From positions 1 to 57,699 of the forward strand of contig DAIDHV010000005.1 in assembly GCA_027451905.1 (NCBI GenBank): a stretch of DNA of 57,699 bases. The letters are read 5' to 3'. Shown one piece after another: positions 1 to 9,009 of the stretch (its first letter is position 1; every line of letters starts with the position of its first letter). The position numbers and the translations under genes were made by a program. Below the pieces are notes generated by a model, which ran no database searches, had not been told where the DNA came from, and saw nothing but the letters and a program-made list of their open reading frames with translations. The stretch is from Armatimonadota bacterium. GTDB taxonomy: Bacteria > Armatimonadota > Fimbriimonadia > Fimbriimonadales > Fimbriimonadaceae.

Positions 1-1602
1 TGACGCTCGTCGTTAGGTAGTTCTCAATGTAGCTGATCGTCGTTGGCGACATATTGTGGCCCTGACCGCAGACCAATACCATGTCAGTAGCGGCGGGGTT
101 GCCATTAGCGCGGTCAGTATTCTGCCACTGCCTGAAGAGATTGGCTATTTGCTCAATATAAGAGTTCTCAGCACCTTGCCAGCCTCCGAAGTTGTTAACT
201 AGGGCAAGGATTGTTGGTTTGGCGTAGGCGTAGGAAATATCGAGCGGTGGCCCATTATTTTCCGACTGCCCGCTTCCATTAGGCTCAAAATAGGCGGGTT
301 GGGCTTCAAAGGTACCGTTGCTGTTGATGGGATTTCCATTGCCATCCTTGAGATCCCAAGCAAAGGTAATCATGTTGGGAATGCCAGGATCGATGCCCTG
401 GGGGCGATACCAGGTTAAATTGCGCATATTGGCAGGGGTGCCTTGCCCAATATCAGTGGAAAGGGCAATTTGGACTTCATCGGTTCCGGTCGGATAAAAC
501 ATCTTAAAGGTCGGCCAGCGGCCGGTGGTCCCATCTGCCAAAATATCGCTCTGGTAAATTGGCATTAGGTACGCGTCGCTAACGTTAATAGGCTGCGAGA
601 TTTGAGGGACGGGCCCGGAATCATTGATCAGTTGTAATGACCCATAGGGGTAGACCTCGGAGGGATCGTAGCTAACGTAGGTACCAGCGGTCTGCCCGCT
701 GGGGTTATTGGGATCGCCGCCGAAGGCGCCGTCAGCTGCATTGCTAATCACGTTCTCGCCGGTTGCGGGACCGGTCATCGTGTTCCCAAAATTAAGCTCT
801 TGTACCAGCTGAGTTCCCGTCGAGGCGGGGATGTCCCATTCCGTGCTTAGTTGAGGATACCCAGATGGCATCGTTCCAAAGCTCAAATAGGATCCTGTGG
901 TTGGGGAAGTTGCATTAGCTGATTCGGGGCTCGTCGCGAGAGTAATGGTGTCATCAACGAGTTCCTGGCTATAAATGTACTGAGAGCCGGGGCTTACAGG
1001 ATCAACATACACGTCGCCGGGCACTAGAATTGTTGTAGGGTTCGAGCCGTCGGGAAGGGACCTTATCAGCAAGTGAGTAATGGCTTGCGAAGGCACCCCC
1101 TCCGGCAGTTGCGCCCACCTAATGATATTGCCCCCGTATGCGGCTGAAACGGTGGGAGCAGCTAAGTTGAAATTGTATCCAGAGGGCACTACCGTCAGAT
1201 CGTCAGCGGTTGCATAGCCGTCTGGGGTTTCTGCCCTTATTTGCCCAAATAAAACTTGGCTGGCACCAGTTGAATTTATGCCAATCTTGAATTGCGCCAC
1301 CGATTGCCCTGCGGGAACCGTTACTGATGATGGGACAATGATTTCTGGCGATGAGCTACTGATTGCGATGACTTCGTTCGTTACAGGAGACCCCCACAGA
1401 AATAAAGGACATTCGTCCCCGGAGTTTCCCACCACTGCATCCGATTTTAAGGTCATAGATTTAATAGAGGGCTGGGTTTGGGCGATTGCTTTGAGAGGCA
1501 TCAATGCACCGGCAGCAAAGGTAATCAGGGCTAGGCAAAAACGAGCAACTCTAGCTCTGAGTTGAGTTGAGTTGAGTTGAGTTGAGGCGAATGGATATTC
1601 AT
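1..1602 (-). CDS. Secreted protein of unknown function, 3' end outside the window, out of frame at a TCAAC repeat
   Basis: A reading frame runs open on the minus strand from about 1585 to the window edge, more than 500 codons without a stop. The ATG at 1602 has a GAGG Shine-Dalgarno at 1610-1613 and an AT-rich -10-like stretch further upstream. Reading from it, five TCAAC repeats follow and the frame then stops after 23 codons. If one repeat is removed, the same ATG joins the long frame and gives a good signal peptide: an RARVAR basic part, a CLALITFAAGALM hydrophobic core and an AIA/Q cleavage site. No ATG, GTG or TTG opens the long frame upstream of the hydrophobic core. The mature part is Ser/Thr/Gly/Asn-rich like an exported surface protein. 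I recognise no catalytic domain. The most likely reading is a phase-variable gene caught in the OFF state. Confidence 0.75.
1561..1585. repeat. Pentanucleotide tract (GTTGA)x5, i.e. TCAAC x5 on the coding strand
   Basis: Five perfect tandem copies lie between the start codon (1602) and the signal-peptide core of the secreted-protein gene. Copy numbers 4, 7 and 10 keep the ATG in frame with the long ORF. The present five copies, and also three or six, end in an early TAG. The layout matches the CTCTT repeats in the signal-peptide region of Neisseria opa genes. Confidence 0.85.
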
Positions 1603-1840
1603 GGCAAGACCTCGATTAAAGACAATATACGACATTTTTGCTAGGTTTCAACCGCTTTTTCGAGAAAAGTTAGAAATTTAACAATTGAGCACGGAGCATT
1701 GCTTTAAGGGCAGCTCGTACCCGCTTGGAGGAATCGCATGGTTTATTTGGTTGCGTGGTCCCGAGAAAGGCAACCCTGTGCCCACATCAAGGAATCTTCT
1801 GCTCCAGTCAAAGCCCTGCTCTATTCCATATAAGCGAAAA

Positions 1841-2644
1841 CTACCCAGAAAGCTCTCGAGATCGGTCTCTTGCCCGCGTCAGGCCATGTTGAAAAACCTC
1901 ACCCAGTCTGCCAGCCTCAAAAACTTCAACCGCTGCTGCGGTGGTGCCGCCTCGAGACGTGACCATAGCCCTGAGCTCGTTGGCGGAATGTTCACTTTTT
2001 GACCACAGCTCAATCGAACCACGCAGAGTCTTTTCCACCAAAAGCTTGGACTCTTCTTTACTAAACCCAAGGGCAGCAGCCGATTTTAAGAACTGTTCGA
2101 TCAAGTAAAACACGTAGCCGGGACCCGATCCCGAAACAGCGGTGGCGCTATTCAGTAAGTCCTCATTAAAAACTTGCAAAGAATCTCCGCAGGCATTCAA
2201 TAGGATTTCTGCGTCGCTTCTCCGATCATCGGGTAAATCTGGCGAAGTGATGTACACCGTCATCCCGATCCCAATCTGAAAAGGCAAATTAGGCATAGAT
2301 CGCACTAAGTAAGGAGGGCTGCCAAGCTCATTCGATAGCCGCTCTAGGGTGACGCCAGCCATAAACGACAGGATGACCTGATCGTGCTGGATCCAGGTAT
2401 GAAGAGCCTGAGCCGCCGAATGAAAGTCTTGCGGTTTCACCGCCAGCACGATAATGCTGCAATTGCGGATCAGCTCGTTTGGTGCTTCCGTCACCAGGCA
2501 GCCAGTGGCCCTTTGGATCAGCTCTCGCTTTTCCGCCTCGCGCTCGGCAATGACCAAGCTGCCAGGATTAATGACCTTTTTAGAGATAATGGATTGGGCA
2601 AAGGCAAAGCCCATATTTCCGCCGCCAATAAGTGCTACTTTCAT
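1841..2644 (-). CDS. proC: Pyrroline-5-carboxylate reductase
   Basis: It catalyses the last step of proline synthesis, the NAD(P)H reduction of 1-pyrroline-5-carboxylate, in the cytoplasm. At 267 residues it has the usual family length. An N-terminal Rossmann motif GGGNMG lies near residue 8. The C-terminal dimerisation domain has the characteristic AVSGSGPGYVF (about residue 167) and VTSRGGTTAAAVEVF (about residue 228) stretches. The start ATG at 2644 begins directly with the MKVALIGGG nucleotide-binding strand, so no other start is needed. It is divergent from the sedolisin gene. The 192-base gap between them holds an inverted repeat. I see no sign of decay. Confidence 0.93.
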   Translation of the reverse strand: MKVALIGGGNMGFAFAQSIISKKVINPGSLVIAEREAEKRELIQRATGCLVTEAPNELIRNCSIIVLAVKPQDFHSAAQALHTWIQHDQVILSFMAGVTLERLSNELGSPPYLVRSMPNLPFQIGIGMTVYITSPDLPDDRRSDAEILLNACGDSLQVFNEDLLNSATAVSGSGPGYVFYLIEQFLKSAAALGFSKEESKLLVEKTLRGSIELWSKSEHSANELRAMVTSRGGTTAAAVEVFEAGRLGEVFQHGLTRARDRSRELSG

Positions 2645-2701
2645 GGTTCGAACTTCTTATTGTAGGGCAACCGTCAACTGTTTGGCACGGAATAAAATTT
2701 G

Positions 2702-2723
2702 AACCTAGTATATCTGCTAGGTT
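2702..2723. promoter_or_regulatory. Inverted repeat between divergent proC and the protease gene
   Basis: AACCTAG and CTAGGTT form perfect 7-bp arms around an 8-base spacer, midway between two divergent genes. It could be an operator or a leader hairpin of the protease mRNA. There is no further support. Confidence 0.3.
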
Positions 2724-2836
2724 TCTATTAAAAACTGCTTCTAAGCGCAAAGGTGCGTGTACAATTTATCTTAATTGGCACACTCCAACAGGTGGTTATT
2801 CGTGTCCAGTTTAATAAAAAAGTTGAAGCACCCGTT

Positions 2837-4966
2837 ATGAAAATAGACAAGTCCCTCTTATCCGTTGCCCTCATGGTTGTTGGTTGCACCATGGCAATGG
2901 CTTCACCAAGTTCGGCGCCGGTTCCGGTTGCAGGCATGGTCGTTCCAACTGCTGCCAAGGCCGCTGTTCTAAACACGACCAACACTTCGCAGCAAATCGA
3001 AATCTCTGTTGCCTTAAAGCCAACCAGTGAGGCGGCATTTCAGGCTTACGTTGATGAGCAGAGCGATCCAACTTCGCCCCTCTACAAGCACTGGCTAACG
3101 CCGGAAGAAGTTGGGCAGAAATTTGGAGCCTCTCCCAAGGAAGTGCTCGGGGTCGTCAAATTCTTGCAGTCCAACGGCATCCAGGTCACCCTTGTTGCCA
3201 AGAATAACCTTGTTGTGACTGGCCTTTGCACGGTGGCTCAGGCGGAAAAGGCTTTTGGGACCTCAATTGTTAACTATGCGGGTGTCGATGGTCAAGGCAA
3301 GCCCATCACGTTCTATGCCAACACTAAGCCGATCATGATGCCAAGCGCTATTGCGGGTCAGGTCCTTGTGGTTGGAGGTCTTACCAACTACTTTAGGCCA
3401 ATCACAAAAACAACATTAACCCCCGCCAACGCGAGGGGGCTTTATGGCACCGCTCCAAGCTATGCTTCTGGATTTAAGGGCCAGGGAATGTCGGTAGGAT
3501 ATGCCAACTGGGATGGTTATAAGACCTCCAACGCGTTAAAGTTTATTAGCATTTTTAGCCTTCCAACCCCAGCGGCAGGGGCCGGATCGAACATCAACAT
3601 AGTTGAAATCACTTCTGGCAACAACAATAACAACACGAACGGTGCAGGCGAAGGTGATTTGGACTTGCAAATGGAGCTAGAAGTGGCACCATTAGCCAAT
3701 GTTTACATCTATGATGATGTCAATTACCAACCCCTTAACACGTACACGAGAATGGCAAATGACAACATTTGCAACACGCTTTCTGAAAGTTATGGATGGC
3801 AAGACTTCGGAACATCTTACGACACAGCGGTCCACAATGAGCACCTAACCATGAACGGTCAGGGCCAAACTTACATGTGCGCCAGCGGAGACAATGAGAC
3901 CAACGATATACAGTCGTATCCATGGCCCGATGTTGATCCTAATATAACGGTAGTTGGAGGAACCCAAGCGACGGTTGATAGCAACAATCAAAGGACGTCA
4001 GAACTGGGATGGGGCGTGCACATCGTGAATGGGCAGCCTGACGGCGAGGGCAGTGGTGGCGGCTGGTATGCAAGTTCTTTTGCATCCCCCAATATCAACG
4101 TGCTGCCAACTTGGCAGCATGGTACTGGAATTCCTACCAATCAAAGTTTTCGTCTTTTCCCCGACGTTGCCCTTCAAGCTTACGACACTGGCAACTGTGC
4201 TTTTAATGTCGTGTACAATAACCAGCTAACCTGTTTTGCTGGGACAAGCTGCGCATCCCCGTGGTTTACAGGAGCCCTTGCCACCATGGAGCAGAGGTTG
4301 ATAGCCAATGGCCAGTCAGGCCGCTTGGGGAATATCAACCCCATGATCTATGGCCAACAGGGTCGATCAGACGTTTGGTACGACGTAACCCAAGGTCCGA
4401 CCGACGGAACCCTGCCCAACGGGCAGACCAACGTTCCAACCGTAGGGTGGGACTTCGTCACCGGATGGGGTGCGCCTAACTTTGATGGCTGGTACAACGC
4501 CATTGCAACCAAGATTGTGGATGCAAGCGGTTACACCCTAAGCACAGGACATCTGATTGCTGGCAACCTCGCCTCGCTATCCACCGTTGATACAAACTAC
4601 ATGCAGCTTCAACCAGGCCCCACCTTGTCTTCCAAGACCCCTCCAATTGAGTTGGTGCTGAATTCCACTTCACCGGTGGCAAGTGCCTCAAACTTAGAGT
4701 TTGATGTCACCGCCCATGGGTACGTGCACACGGTTCAAACCATCGAATTGTATAACTACTCAACTGGAAAGTATGATCTGGTGAGCACCGTGAACGTGAT
4801 AACAAGTGACCAATTGGTGAAAGTGACGGCAGCCAACGCCGATCAATATATTCAATCAGGAACCAACAACATTCAGGCTCGCATTTCTTACTATGCTTCC
4901 GGACCAACGCTTGGATTTCCTTGGAATGAATATGTAAACCAAGCGATCTGGAAGATCACTCCTTAA
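2837..4966 (+). CDS. Secreted sedolisin-family (S53) serine-carboxyl protease with pro-domain
   Basis: The product is a 709-residue secreted peptidase. An N-terminal signal peptide (MKIDKSLLSVALMVVG...) is followed by a pro-kumamolisin activation domain, roughly residues 45-190, including YKHWLTPEEVGQKFG. The S53 catalytic domain comes next. Visible catalytic residues are Glu272 and Asp276 (GEGDLD), the oxyanion Asp352 (ASGD) and the nucleophile Ser471 in GTSCASP. The segment DVWYDVTQG...GWDFVTGWG fits the C-terminal calcium site of the family. About 110 further residues follow as a beta-rich tail. I chose the ATG at 2837 over the in-frame 2753 because it opens the signal peptide. Sedolisins usually work at acid pH on extracellular protein; that is family knowledge, not seen here. 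Confidence 0.92.
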   Translation: MKIDKSLLSVALMVVGCTMAMASPSSAPVPVAGMVVPTAAKAAVLNTTNTSQQIEISVALKPTSEAAFQAYVDEQSDPTSPLYKHWLTPEEVGQKFGASPKEVLGVVKFLQSNGIQVTLVAKNNLVVTGLCTVAQAEKAFGTSIVNYAGVDGQGKPITFYANTKPIMMPSAIAGQVLVVGGLTNYFRPITKTTLTPANARGLYGTAPSYASGFKGQGMSVGYANWDGYKTSNALKFISIFSLPTPAAGAGSNINIVEITSGNNNNNTNGAGEGDLDLQMELEVAPLANVYIYDDVNYQPLNTYTRMANDNICNTLSESYGWQDFGTSYDTAVHNEHLTMNGQGQTYMCASGDNETNDIQSYPWPDVDPNITVVGGTQATVDSNNQRTSELGWGVHIVNGQPDGEGSGGGWYASSFASPNINVLPTWQHGTGIPTNQSFRLFPDVALQAYDTGNCAFNVVYNNQLTCFAGTSCASPWFTGALATMEQRLIANGQSGRLGNINPMIYGQQGRSDVWYDVTQGPTDGTLPNGQTNVPTVGWDFVTGWGAPNFDGWYNAIATKIVDASGYTLSTGHLIAGNLASLSTVDTNYMQLQPGPTLSSKTPPIELVLNSTSPVASASNLEFDVTAHGYVHTVQTIELYNYSTGKYDLVSTVNVITSDQLVKVTAANADQYIQSGTNNIQARISYYASGPTLGFPWNEYVNQAIWKITP

Positions 4967-4990
4967 TCGACAAGGAGAACTCTTGTGAAA

Positions 4991-5030
4991 GAACCCAGCC
5001 CATTGCCAATTTTGGCAATGGGCTGGGTTC
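4991..5030. terminator. Long perfect hairpin after the protease gene
   Basis: An 18-bp perfect stem (20 bp with the flanking AA/TT) closes a 4-base ATTT loop, 25 bases after the protease stop. Only a short T run follows, so it may act as a transcript-end stabiliser as well as a terminator. Confidence 0.75.
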
Positions 5031-5069
5031 TTAGTGGACGATCCTTTAACCAGGGTCGCCGATTTCTAC

Positions 5070-5075
5070 TAAACT
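5070..5075 (+). promoter_or_regulatory. Putative -10 element (TAAACT) six bases before the glycosidase ATG
   Basis: TAAACT at 5070-5075 is separated from the ATG at 5082 by six bases, which puts the expected transcript start on the ATG itself. TTTAAC at 5045-5050 is a weak -35 candidate with a 19-base spacer. No Shine-Dalgarno is visible. Confidence 0.4.
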
Positions 5076-5081
5076 ATCAGC

Positions 5082-7364
5082 ATGGAACATTTGGCGCTTG
5101 GCATTGCCATCACCGGGTTGGCAATGCTCAGTCCTTGCGCTCTGGCACAAAGTTCATCATCAATGCAAAGCCAAGGCAAAGTGGCACTGCCCGCTTCTGA
5201 AATACTTTCTCGTATTCACCAGTATGACGTCAATTGGGATTCTCCAAGCCAAGATTCCACCGGCTCGATGCCGATTGGCAATGGTCAGCTTGCCGCCAAT
5301 GTGTGGGTTGATGAAGCAGGGATCCTCCATCTTCTGCTTGCCAGAACCGATTCTTGGAGCGAAATCAGTCGCCTTCTTAAAATCGGAGAAGTCACGATCA
5401 AACTCACGCCAAACCCGTTTCAAAACCACTTTCACCAATCCTTGCGGCTGACCAATGGCACGATCGAAATCGGGGGAAATCAAACTCTCTTAACTATTGC
5501 CCTTGATCCAAACCAGCCTGTGCTCACGATCTTTGGATCAAGTCAGACCCCAGTATCCGCTCAGGTCACCCTCCGCTCTTGGCGCACAACCCGCCGAGAG
5601 ATCAAAGGCGAAGAAGCTAACTCGGCGTGGACAATGATGAATGGCCCGGTTAAGCTCTATGAATCCGCCGACCATTCGGTGACCAGCAAAACCCAAGCTA
5701 CCATTTATCACCGCAATGAAGAATCGTGTGTGGATTTCACGCTTGGGTTTCAGGGATTGTCCCCTTACAAGAACCTGATAGGAGACCCCCTCCTTCATCG
5801 AACCTTCGGCGCCGCCGTGGAAGGCGCTGGACTTGTGGCGAAGAGGCAACTGACAAACGCAGTAGGGGCAGAGTTGGAATCGAAAAAGCCAACCAAGTCC
5901 ATAGCCATCAAGATTGCATCCGAATGTGGCATTTTCAACACCTCCAATGCGTTCTTAGGTCATCTGAACCAGCAGGTTCGCCGGTCGGCCTCTCCCCAGA
6001 AGATTAAGGCAGAATCGGCGGCTTGGTGGCATCGATTTTGGGACCGCAGCTATGTGTTCGTCACTCCCCGCCACGGGGCTAGTGACCAAACGAAGTCGCA
6101 TTGCTTCCACGTGACCCAAAGCTATATTTTGCAAAGGTTTATGATGGCTTGCGCGGGTAGGGGTGCCTATCCCTTCAAATTCAACGGATCCTTGTTTACA
6201 GTGGCGCCCCACTGGTTTGGCTTAGACTTCAACCCCGATTGGCGCCGATGGGGTGATGGTTATTGGTGGCAAAATACAAGGCTGCCGTATTGGGCGATGG
6301 TTGCCAATGGTGATTTCGACGAAATGGAGCCGCTCTTTCATCTTTATGAGTCCATTTTGCCTTTAAGCATCGCTCGAACCAAGCTCTACTATAAGGCCAA
6401 GGGCACCTACTTTCCGGAAACAGTGAGCTTTTTTGGAACCTATGCCAACAGCGATTATGGCTGGAACCGCAAGCCGGGCCAGGCTCCCGGAGACTTCGAC
6501 GCCGAATGGTGGAAATACGCTTGGAATCAAGGTTTGGAGCTGGTGCAGATGATGCTAGATCGGTACAATGCCGATCCAAACCAAGAATTTTTGACCAAGG
6601 AACTTCTGCCAATGGCAAGGCAAGTGATCGAGTTCTTTGATTCTTACTTCCCAAGAGACGCTAGCGGGCACCTCAAGCTGACCCCAGATCAAGTTGTAGA
6701 GACCTACCGAAACGGAGTGACCAACGATACGCCTTGCATTGCGGGGCTTCATGCCGTACTTCCTCGGCTACTGGCCCTCCGCCACCTTTCCAAGACAGAT
6801 AAAAAACTATTTTCCGATTTGTATAAGATATTGCCTCCAGTTGCCATTAAAAATGGGCAGATTATGCCAGCTGAGACTTTTGATCCCCAACGCTTTAATG
6901 TGGAAAATGCAGAATTTTACGCCATTTGGCCATTTCGCCTCTTTGGCATTGCCTGCGGGACTGGTGCCATTGCTGCCAAAACCTTTCACGAGCGGGAGAT
7001 TAAAGACAATCAAGGCTGGCAATATGATGGCCAAACCGCGGCCCTTGCCGGATTAGAAGAAGAGGCAAAAAAGCTGTTGATTGAGAAGGTTGGAAACAGC
7101 AATCCTCACTTCAGATTTCCTGCCATGTGGGGTCCAAACTATGATTGGCTGCCTGATCAAACCCAGGGTGGAAACATCATGCTGACCTTACAATCCATGC
7201 TTCTTCAGGTGAACAACAACGGTGATGTTAGCCTTGTTGGGTTAGGCTGGCCCAAAGATTGGGATTTTCAGTTTAAGCTTTACTCGATTTCGGGGGATAT
7301 TGTTGCCGCTAAATGTCAGGACGGTTCGGTGACCACGCGGCCACTTCCGCCACCCGGTTCTTAG
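5082..7364 (+). CDS. Secreted glycoside hydrolase, DUF5703/GH95-like
   Basis: This is a 760-residue exported enzyme. The signal peptide ends at about residue 23 (LSPCALAQ). An N-terminal beta domain has the DUF5703-type pattern SMPIGNGQLAANVWVD, LLLARTDSWSE and LLKIGEVTIKLTP. The second half looks like an (alpha/alpha)6 barrel of the GH95 type: DGYWWQNTRLPYWAM near residue 390, then long helical stretches with paired Trp and Glu/Asp. The C-terminus (LGWPKDWDFQFKL) matches the closing beta domain of that family. GH95 enzymes remove fucose or galactose side chains from plant polysaccharides; the exact substrate here is unknown. A perfect hairpin separates it from the protease, so it is probably transcribed alone, perhaps from a leaderless promoter. 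Confidence 0.8.
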   Translation: MEHLALGIAITGLAMLSPCALAQSSSSMQSQGKVALPASEILSRIHQYDVNWDSPSQDSTGSMPIGNGQLAANVWVDEAGILHLLLARTDSWSEISRLLKIGEVTIKLTPNPFQNHFHQSLRLTNGTIEIGGNQTLLTIALDPNQPVLTIFGSSQTPVSAQVTLRSWRTTRREIKGEEANSAWTMMNGPVKLYESADHSVTSKTQATIYHRNEESCVDFTLGFQGLSPYKNLIGDPLLHRTFGAAVEGAGLVAKRQLTNAVGAELESKKPTKSIAIKIASECGIFNTSNAFLGHLNQQVRRSASPQKIKAESAAWWHRFWDRSYVFVTPRHGASDQTKSHCFHVTQSYILQRFMMACAGRGAYPFKFNGSLFTVAPHWFGLDFNPDWRRWGDGYWWQNTRLPYWAMVANGDFDEMEPLFHLYESILPLSIARTKLYYKAKGTYFPETVSFFGTYANSDYGWNRKPGQAPGDFDAEWWKYAWNQGLELVQMMLDRYNADPNQEFLTKELLPMARQVIEFFDSYFPRDASGHLKLTPDQVVETYRNGVTNDTPCIAGLHAVLPRLLALRHLSKTDKKLFSDLYKILPPVAIKNGQIMPAETFDPQRFNVENAEFYAIWPFRLFGIACGTGAIAAKTFHEREIKDNQGWQYDGQTAALAGLEEEAKKLLIEKVGNSNPHFRFPAMWGPNYDWLPDQTQGGNIMLTLQSMLLQVNNNGDVSLVGLGWPKDWDFQFKLYSISGDIVAAKCQDGSVTTRPLPPPGS

Positions 7365-7502
7365 CTGCAGGCGGGCTTGCAATGAGTTTCACAAGCTCAG
7401 CGCCAAGCAGGGGGAGAGCCCTCAATTCAGGCTGCAAAAAAGTTGAGCATGAGCCGGGAACCGGCTGGGTCAAATTTACAGTCTTAGGTACAGGCACTTT
7501 GG

Positions 7503-7508
7503 TATAAT
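7503..7508 (+). promoter_or_regulatory. -10 box of tRNA-Leu(GAG)
   Basis: A perfect TATAAT lies 11 bases before the mature 5' end of the tRNA. The best -35 candidate, TTTACA at 7475-7480, has a spacer (22) that is too long, so only the -10 is supported. Confidence 0.6.
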
Positions 7509-7519
7509 TGAGTGTTCAG

Positions 7520-7605
7520 GCGCGGGTGGTGAAATTGGTAGACACGCTACCTTGAGGTGGTAGTGCTCACAAGGCGTGAAGGTTCGAGTCCTTTCCCGCG
7601 CACCA
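7520..7605 (+). tRNA. tRNA-Leu(GAG)
   Basis: This is a class II tRNA. Acceptor strand GCGCGGG pairs with CCCGCGC. The anticodon loop TTGAGGT is closed by CTACC/GGTAG and gives anticodon GAG, which reads CUC/CUU. A long variable arm, a GGTTCGAGTCC T-arm and an encoded 3' CCA are present. Its 3' half is the target of the duplication found at 8962-9005. Confidence 0.96.
7557..7600 (+). repeat. Left copy of a 44-bp tRNA-Leu 3' direct repeat (attL-like)
   Basis: This part of the tRNA gene runs from the anticodon arm through the variable arm and T-arm to the acceptor. It is repeated identically at 8962-9005, 1,405 bases downstream. Tyrosine integrases classically use tRNA 3' halves of this kind as attachment cores. 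Confidence 0.75.
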
Positions 7606-7772
7606 AAACTGATTCCAGACTGATTTTGAAACCTGGGCGGCGTTGTTATTGTGCCCTTCGATTGAAGCTATAGATCGGTACACAAAGTCATTTTGAAGTG
7701 AAACCCAGGTTACGGGAGCGTTCCGTATTACGACGATCAGCCCACTGTTTATACTATTGTTTAGGATCGGAG

Positions 7773-8960
7773 ATGGCACATAGAATTAATAAATTGGTTA
7801 CTGCGGCGTCAGCCTTGGGCTTCGCTGTCAGTCCCCACGTCGCATATGCAGTTGGACCCATTAGGATCAAACGCATAGCTCGCCCCTACAACTTGCCGCT
7901 TGGCAAAAGAGGGTAGCGAGTTCAAGCCGCGCTTCGTGCCGCCTTCTTAAATGTCAACACTGGCCTAGTTTTGTCCTACTGCACCTACCGACAATATCCC
8001 GCATTCACAGTAAGAAACCTAAAACTTTTGCGGCCTCAAACAAACAAGCCTTTGACAAGACTGGGTTTGGTGCAATTGTCCGATAGTTTTGGCAAGGCTC
8101 TCTTAAAGCTTCCTGGGTCTTACGCGCTTGTGAGCAGGCCCTCAACGGGGGTGGCTCGCGCCGCCCTCTCTGGGGAGCAGTCACTCCTGTCCTTTGGCAG
8201 CGTTGGAAACGGGAAGGGGTATCTTTGTGCAAGTCAATTTTCTGATCTAACGCGAGAACTGCTGGCAAGTAGTTACGCAGAATGCTTGAAGGGTGTCTCA
8301 GGCGATTTATATTCAGGGGGATCTCATACGTATCTCGCCCCTTCAATCGGGCTTAAGATACGCTATCAATCAGACGGCGAAAATGTTACAGATTGGGTGG
8401 GGGTGGGCTCGCGTTTGCCTCAGGCAAATTTCAATGATGGACCCGGCAACTCCCTCTCTGAGGATCCCAACGGGGTTGTCGACTTTGGCAGCAAGGGGCG
8501 ATACGAAGCTCTTCAGGATCTGATTGCAGATGTTAATGAATGCTGTGGGTACGACCTTTGCTACGGGGCGGATGACGCCCAACGAATGATCTTTATCAAA
8601 GGTTGCTTTACGAAGGCCGATCTCCTTAAGGCCCTCAGTGAGGCAATTGCAAGCTACCCAATCGTTGAGCCGTATCGCGGTCAGAGCCAATCACTGCACC
8701 AGCTTTTGGTTAGATTGGCAAAAAGTTGCGGTAACGGAACTTTGAGGGACTTGTACCTTGCCGTCCTTTCGGGGCAGACCGCTCAAACAACCCTCGGATT
8801 TCTGCAGAACCAGGGGTACATGACCTCGACAGACGTCCCCCCAACAACCTCAGTCGAAGTGGAAGGAGTCGAACTCGGCTTCACTTTAGGAACTGGCAAC
8901 TTCCGTATAGATGGAACAACCGGTATGCCGACGGGCCAAAATCTGGTAGTTTCCCCTTGA
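7773..8960 (+). pseudogene. Secreted protein of unknown family, interrupted by an in-frame amber codon
   Basis: A promoter (TTACGA at 7728-7733, TATACT at 7750-7755) and an AGGATCGGAG ribosome site lead to the ATG at 7773. It encodes a signal peptide ending at about residue 26 (SPHVAYA). After 47 codons a TAG (7914-7916) interrupts the frame. The same frame then continues open to TGA at 8958-8960. The residues just after the TAG (VQAALRAAF...) align with VEATLKGLF in the intact paralogue at 9789-10958, so one protein was encoded across the stop. Further shared blocks are FIKGCFTKADLLKAL against FIKGRFTTSELLNGL, and LYLAVLSGQT against IALATLNGQT. Restart at TTG 7971 would give 329 residues without export signal. 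The function is unknown. The gene lies inside the tRNA-flanked segment. Confidence 0.7.
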
Positions 8961-8961
8961 T

Positions 8962-9005
8962 GTGGTAGTGCTCACAAGGCGTGAAGGTTCGAGTCCTTTC
9001 CCGCG
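8962..9005 (+). repeat. Right copy of the 44-bp tRNA-Leu 3' direct repeat (attR-like)
   Basis: It is identical to 7557-7600 over 44 bases. Flanking similarity extends to CCTTGA on the left (one mismatch) and to ACCAA on the right (one missing C). It is only a tRNA fragment with no 5' half and cannot fold as a tRNA. The stop codon of the interrupted gene lies immediately to its left. Confidence 0.85.
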
Positions 9006-9009
9006 ACCA

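Noticed and set aside
1278-1565. 95-codon plus-strand open frame
   Set aside because: It lies opposite the signal-peptide region of the long minus-strand secreted-protein frame and has no protein-like features.
1639-2725. TGCTAGGTTTC repeated upstream of two secreted-protein genes (1639-1649 and 2715-2725)
   Set aside because: An 11-base match on its own is within what chance allows for a window of this size, and the two contexts differ in strand relation to the genes.
8962-9005. Second tRNA-Leu gene
   Set aside because: Only the 3' half is present; there is no 5' acceptor strand or D-arm, so it is a duplication remnant.
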